This document shows, piece after piece, positions 5,671 to 7,331 of a stretch of 7,331 nt of DNA. The first letter of the stretch is position 1; every line of letters begins with the position of its first letter. Source of the DNA: Lachnospiraceae bacterium UBA3845 (GTDB lineage: Bacteria; Bacillota; Clostridia; Lachnospirales; Lachnospiraceae); contig DGHP01000142.1 of assembly GCA_002392705.1 (NCBI GenBank), positions 1 through 7,331 on the forward strand. Direction: 5' to 3'. A program made the position numbers and the translations under genes. Under the pieces are notes generated by a model. That model did no database searches and was not told where the DNA came from. It was given only the letters and a program-made list of their open reading frames with translations.

Positions 5671-5979
5671 ATGTACGCTATTATCGCAACAGGTGGTAAA
5701 CAGTACAAGGTCGCGGAAGGCGATGTGATCAAGGTCGAGAAGCTCGGCGCAGAGGCCGGAGAGAATGTTACATTCGATCAGGTTCTGGCAGTGAGCACGG
5801 ACGACGGTCTCAAGGCAGGTTCCGACGCCGCAGGCGCAACCGTATCTGCTTCCGTAGTAAAGAATGGCAAGTTCAAAAAGGTCATTGTTTACAAGTACAA
5901 GAGAAAAACCGGATATCACAAGAAGAACGGCCACAGACAGCAGTACACACAGGTTAAGATCGAGAAGATCAACGCTTAA
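5671..5979 (+). CDS. rplU: 50S ribosomal protein L21 (bL21)
   Basis: Binds 23S rRNA in the large ribosomal subunit, near L20. The 102-residue length is standard. Hallmarks are [14 protein letters not shown] at the N-terminus, the central [24 protein letters not shown] rRNA-binding region (split here as [13 protein letters not shown] and [11 protein letters not shown]) and the end YTQVKIEKI. The ATG has GGGAGG 8 bases upstream. It is the first gene of the rplU-prp-rpmA unit, transcribed from the TTGACA/TAGGAT promoter and probably controlled by the leader RNA. Codon use is biased as in highly expressed genes. Nothing is missing or odd. Confidence 0.98.
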   Translation: MYAIIATGGKQYKVAEGDVIKVEKLGAEAGENVTFDQVLAVSTDDGLKAGSDAAGATVSASVVKNGKFKKVIVYKYKRKTGYHKKNGHRQQYTQVKIEKINA

Positions 5980-6003
5980 GCCCGGAAGGGACAGGCGGAT
6001 CGC

Positions 6004-6033
6004 ATGATCGGTCGGCTGACAGGTACGTTATGA
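6004..6033 (+). other. Possible 9-codon upstream ORF overlapping the prp start
   Basis: ATG at 6004 opens a frame encoding MIGRLTGTL whose TGA (6031-6033) overlaps the prp ATG (6030-6032). Purine-rich GGAAGGGA (5984-5991) and AGGCGGA (5993-5999) lie upstream, neither ideally spaced. It may deliver ribosomes to the weak prp start; equally it may be chance. Confidence 0.3.
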
Positions 6034-6356
6034 TAGAAGTCACTTTATTTCAGAAGGGCGGTTCGCTCACCGGTTTTCTTTTTTCCGGCCATGCCGGAGC
6101 GGGAGAATACGGATTCGATATTGTCTGCAGCGCGGTTTCGGCGCTGGCGATCAATACGGCGAACGCGATCGAAGCGTTCACGGACGTTCCCCTTGAGGAA
6201 GAAGCGGCTCAGGATGGCGGTTACCTGAGATGTATGCTGGGAGAGGCTGATGACCGGGACGCGCAGCTGCTCATGAGAGCGCTGGAACTTGGCATCAGTC
6301 AGCTGGCCCAGAGTTATCCGGAGAACATCCGGATTCACTGTGAGACTCAGGACTGA
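6030..6356 (+). CDS. prp: Ribosomal-processing cysteine protease Prp (YsxB family)
   Basis: Prp removes the N-terminal extension of ribosomal protein L27, an essential step in Staphylococcus aureus and expected wherever L27 carries the extension. The 108-residue protein has the family signature SGHAGAGEYGFDIVCSAVSAL, in which His21 and Cys33 correspond to the catalytic pair. Its place between rplU and rpmA is the standard Firmicute order. The chosen ATG has only a weak site upstream (ACAGG at 6019-6023). A 9-codon frame (6004-6033) ends over this start as ATGA, so translational coupling is possible. An old annotation for this family is 'DUF464'; the protease role is established for homologues and inferred here. 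Confidence 0.95.
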   Translation: MIEVTLFQKGGSLTGFLFSGHAGAGEYGFDIVCSAVSALAINTANAIEAFTDVPLEEEAAQDGGYLRCMLGEADDRDAQLLMRALELGISQLAQSYPENIRIHCETQD

Positions 6357-6377
6357 GTCCGCAGATTCGAAGAGTGA

Positions 6378-6393
6378 GAGCGGGAGACCGCTC
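6378..6393 (+). promoter_or_regulatory. GNRA-capped hairpin between prp and rpmA
   Basis: GAGCGG (6378-6383) pairs perfectly with CCGCTC (6388-6393) around a GAGA tetraloop, a stable GNRA type. It lies 21 bases before the rpmA ribosome binding site and has no U-tract, so it is not a terminator. mRNA stabilisation or processing is possible. Confidence 0.45.
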
Positions 6394-6427
6394 AGTTCAG
6401 AGATGAGAATTTCGGGAGGTGTTTGTT

Positions 6428-6727
6428 ATGCTGAATATGAACATTCAGTTCTTCGCTCATAAGAAAGGTGTCGGTTCCACAAAGAACGGCCGTGACTCCG
6501 AAGCGAAGAGACTTGGCGCAAAGAGAGCCGACGGACAGTTTGTCAAGGCCGGCAACATCCTGTACAGACAGCGCGGAACCCATATCCATCCGGGTCAGAA
6601 CGTAGGCCTTGGCAAGGATGATACGCTGTATGCAAAGGCTGACGGAGTCGTAAGATTCTCCAGACTCGGCAAGTTCAGGAAGCAGGTTTCGATTGTTCCG
6701 GTTGAGGTGGAAGCCGCGGCGGAATAA
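6428..6727 (+). CDS. rpmA: 50S ribosomal protein L27 (bL27), precursor with cleavable N-terminal extension
   Basis: L27 sits at the 50S peptidyl-transferase centre, where its mature N-terminus reaches the tRNA acceptor ends. The start is ATG 6428, because GGGAGG at 6414-6419 is a well-placed Shine-Dalgarno 8 bases upstream; the in-frame GTG at 6419 overlaps that site and is unlikely. The resulting 99-residue precursor begins MLNMNIQFF and continues [15 protein letters not shown]. This matches the Firmicute pattern cleaved by Prp after the double Phe, here between codons 6452-6454 and 6455-6457, leaving 90 residues. Other signatures are [15 protein letters not shown] and the usual end [10 protein letters not shown]. 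The protease gene lies immediately upstream in the same operon. Confidence 0.98.
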   Translation: MLNMNIQFFAHKKGVGSTKNGRDSEAKRLGAKRADGQFVKAGNILYRQRGTHIHPGQNVGLGKDDTLYAKADGVVRFSRLGKFRKQVSIVPVEVEAAAE

Positions 6728-6750
6728 TCTGAATCAGATTGCGGAAGACT

Positions 6751-6777
6751 AAGGGGTTGCGGTTTGCGCAATCCCTT
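6751..6777 (+). terminator. Terminator or attenuator hairpin between rpmA and obgE
   Basis: AAGGGGTTGCG (6751-6761) pairs along all 11 positions (one G-T pair) with CGCAATCCCTT (6767-6777) around GTTTG. The tail TTCTGTTG is short and broken, so readthrough into obgE, whose start is 20 bases later, is likely. This would lower Obg output relative to L21 and L27. No separate obgE promoter is evident. Confidence 0.75.
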
Positions 6778-6796
6778 TTCTGTTGAGAGGGATATT

Positions 6797-7331
6797 ATGT
6801 TTGCAGACAGAGCGAAGATCCTGATCCGGTCCGGAAAGGGCGGTGACGGACATATCAGTTTCCGCCGCGAGAAATTTGTGCCGGACGGTGGTCCGGACGG
6901 CGGAGACGGCGGAAGGGGCGGAGACGTCATCTTCGAGGTGGATCCCGGGATGAACACTCTGGCCGATTACCGTTATCACAGGAAATACGTCGCGACAGAC
7001 GGCCAGGAAGGCGGCAAAAAGCGCTGCCACGGCAGGGACGGTGACGACATCGTCCTGAAGGTCCCGGCCGGGACCGTTGTCACCCTGGCCGAAACCGGAG
7101 AGGTCATAGCGGACATGTCCGGGGAGAACCGCAGACAGGTTGTGCTGAAGGGCGGACGCGGCGGCAATGGAAACATGCACTATGCCACCTCCACCATGCA
7201 GGCACCGGTCTATGCCCAGCCCGGGCAGGAAGCCAGGGAGCTGGAGGTGGTTCTGGAGCTGAAGATGATCGCGGACGTGGGACTGATCGGTTTCCCGAAT
7301 GTGGGGAAATCGACCCTCCTGTCCCATATTT
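6797..7331 (+). CDS. obgE: GTPase Obg (CgtA), N-terminal part, cut by the window edge
   Basis: Obg is an essential GTPase that binds the 50S subunit late in assembly and links growth to nucleotide levels. From ATG 6797 (GAGAGGG at 6785-6791, 5 bases upstream) the frame is open for 178 codons to the edge; full proteins are about 420-430 residues, so more than half is missing. The glycine-rich Obg fold is complete: SGKGGDGHISFRREKFVP, then GGPDGGDGGRGGDV, then KGGRGGNGNMHYATSTMQ. Next comes LELKMIADVGLIG and the G1/P-loop GFPNVGKST at residues 165-173, with Lys171 and Ser172/Thr173 for phosphate and Mg binding. G2-G5 motifs lie outside the window. The rpmA-obgE order is common in Firmicutes. 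Confidence 0.97.
   Translation, partial: MFADRAKILIRSGKGGDGHISFRREKFVPDGGPDGGDGGRGGDVIFEVDPGMNTLADYRYHRKYVATDGQEGGKKRCHGRDGDDIVLKVPAGTVVTLAETGEVIADMSGENRRQVVLKGGRGGNGNMHYATSTMQAPVYAQPGQEARELEVVLELKMIADVGLIGFPNVGKSTLLSHI

Noticed and set aside
4497..5732. 411-codon open frame on the minus strand over the membrane-protein gene and rplU start
   Set aside because: It spans two + strand genes, their promoter and a leader RNA. Its product is rich in His, Arg and Gln with no domain pattern, and no RBS or promoter is seen. It is a shadow of GC-rich coding sequence.
6345..6360. Self-complementary ACTCAG-GA-CTGAGT at the prp stop
   Set aside because: The two-base loop is too short for a full hairpin, and the neighbouring 6378-6393 stem explains the structure better.
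6726..6740. AATCTGA-A-TCAGATT near-palindrome overlapping the rpmA stop
   Set aside because: Perfect 7-bp arms but a one-base centre cannot form a stable RNA hairpin, and nothing links it to a DNA-binding protein. It is likely chance.
6749..7327. 192-codon minus-strand frame over obgE
   Set aside because: The + strand encodes an unmistakable Obg GTPase here; the antisense frame results from its GC-rich codons.

Overview
The window looks like a chromosomal segment from a clostridial Firmicute, most likely Lachnospiraceae or a close relative. The main evidence is the right-hand block rplU - prp (ysxB) - rpmA - obgE. The L27 precursor there carries the N-terminal extension with an IQFF/A site that Firmicutes process with the Prp protease, and the Obg sequence has a clostridial style. 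AGGAGG-type ribosome binding sites, TATAAT promoters, a lipoprotein signal with a lipobox and a FloT-type flotillin also fit. No mobile element, CRISPR array, tRNA or rRNA was seen.

Layout, all genes on the + strand. (1) 1-1085: a lipoprotein-type S66 (LD-carboxypeptidase/MccF-like) serine peptidase whose initiator codon appears to start one base before the window; a strong 12-bp terminator hairpin follows. (2) 1245-2828: a 527-residue flotillin (SPFH domain plus a long Ala/Glu-rich coiled coil with 11-residue repeats), preceded by two perfect inverted repeats in its leader. (3) 2829-3240: non-coding, with a degenerate 39-bp-period repeat, a terminator-like hairpin, a TATAAT promoter and a structured leader of about 175 nt. 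(4) 3241-4428: a secreted two-part protein with an NADase-type glycan-binding (discoidin-like) domain and a C-terminal domain I do not recognise. (5) 4542-5468: a four-helix membrane protein of unknown function with its own promoter. (6) 5553-5670: a strong promoter and a three-hairpin leader consistent with the L21 leader. (7) 5671-7331: rplU, prp, rpmA and the 5' half of obgE, cut by the window edge.

How the genes work together: only the right-hand block is a clear functional unit. L21 and L27 are 50S subunit proteins, Prp removes the L27 N-terminal extension, and Obg is a 50S-assembly GTPase. The left part holds envelope genes (lipoprotein peptidase, flotillin, secreted glycan-binding protein, membrane protein). 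Each appears to have its own transcription signals, so a common pathway is not shown by the sequence. Codon use shifts inside the flotillin gene, from moderate to high GC at third positions. This could mark a recombination junction or an assembly join.

Overall verdict: mostly ordinary chromosome. The least explained items are the secreted protein's C-terminal domain, the membrane protein, the 39-bp repeats, and the inverted repeats next to the flotillin and membrane-protein promoters.
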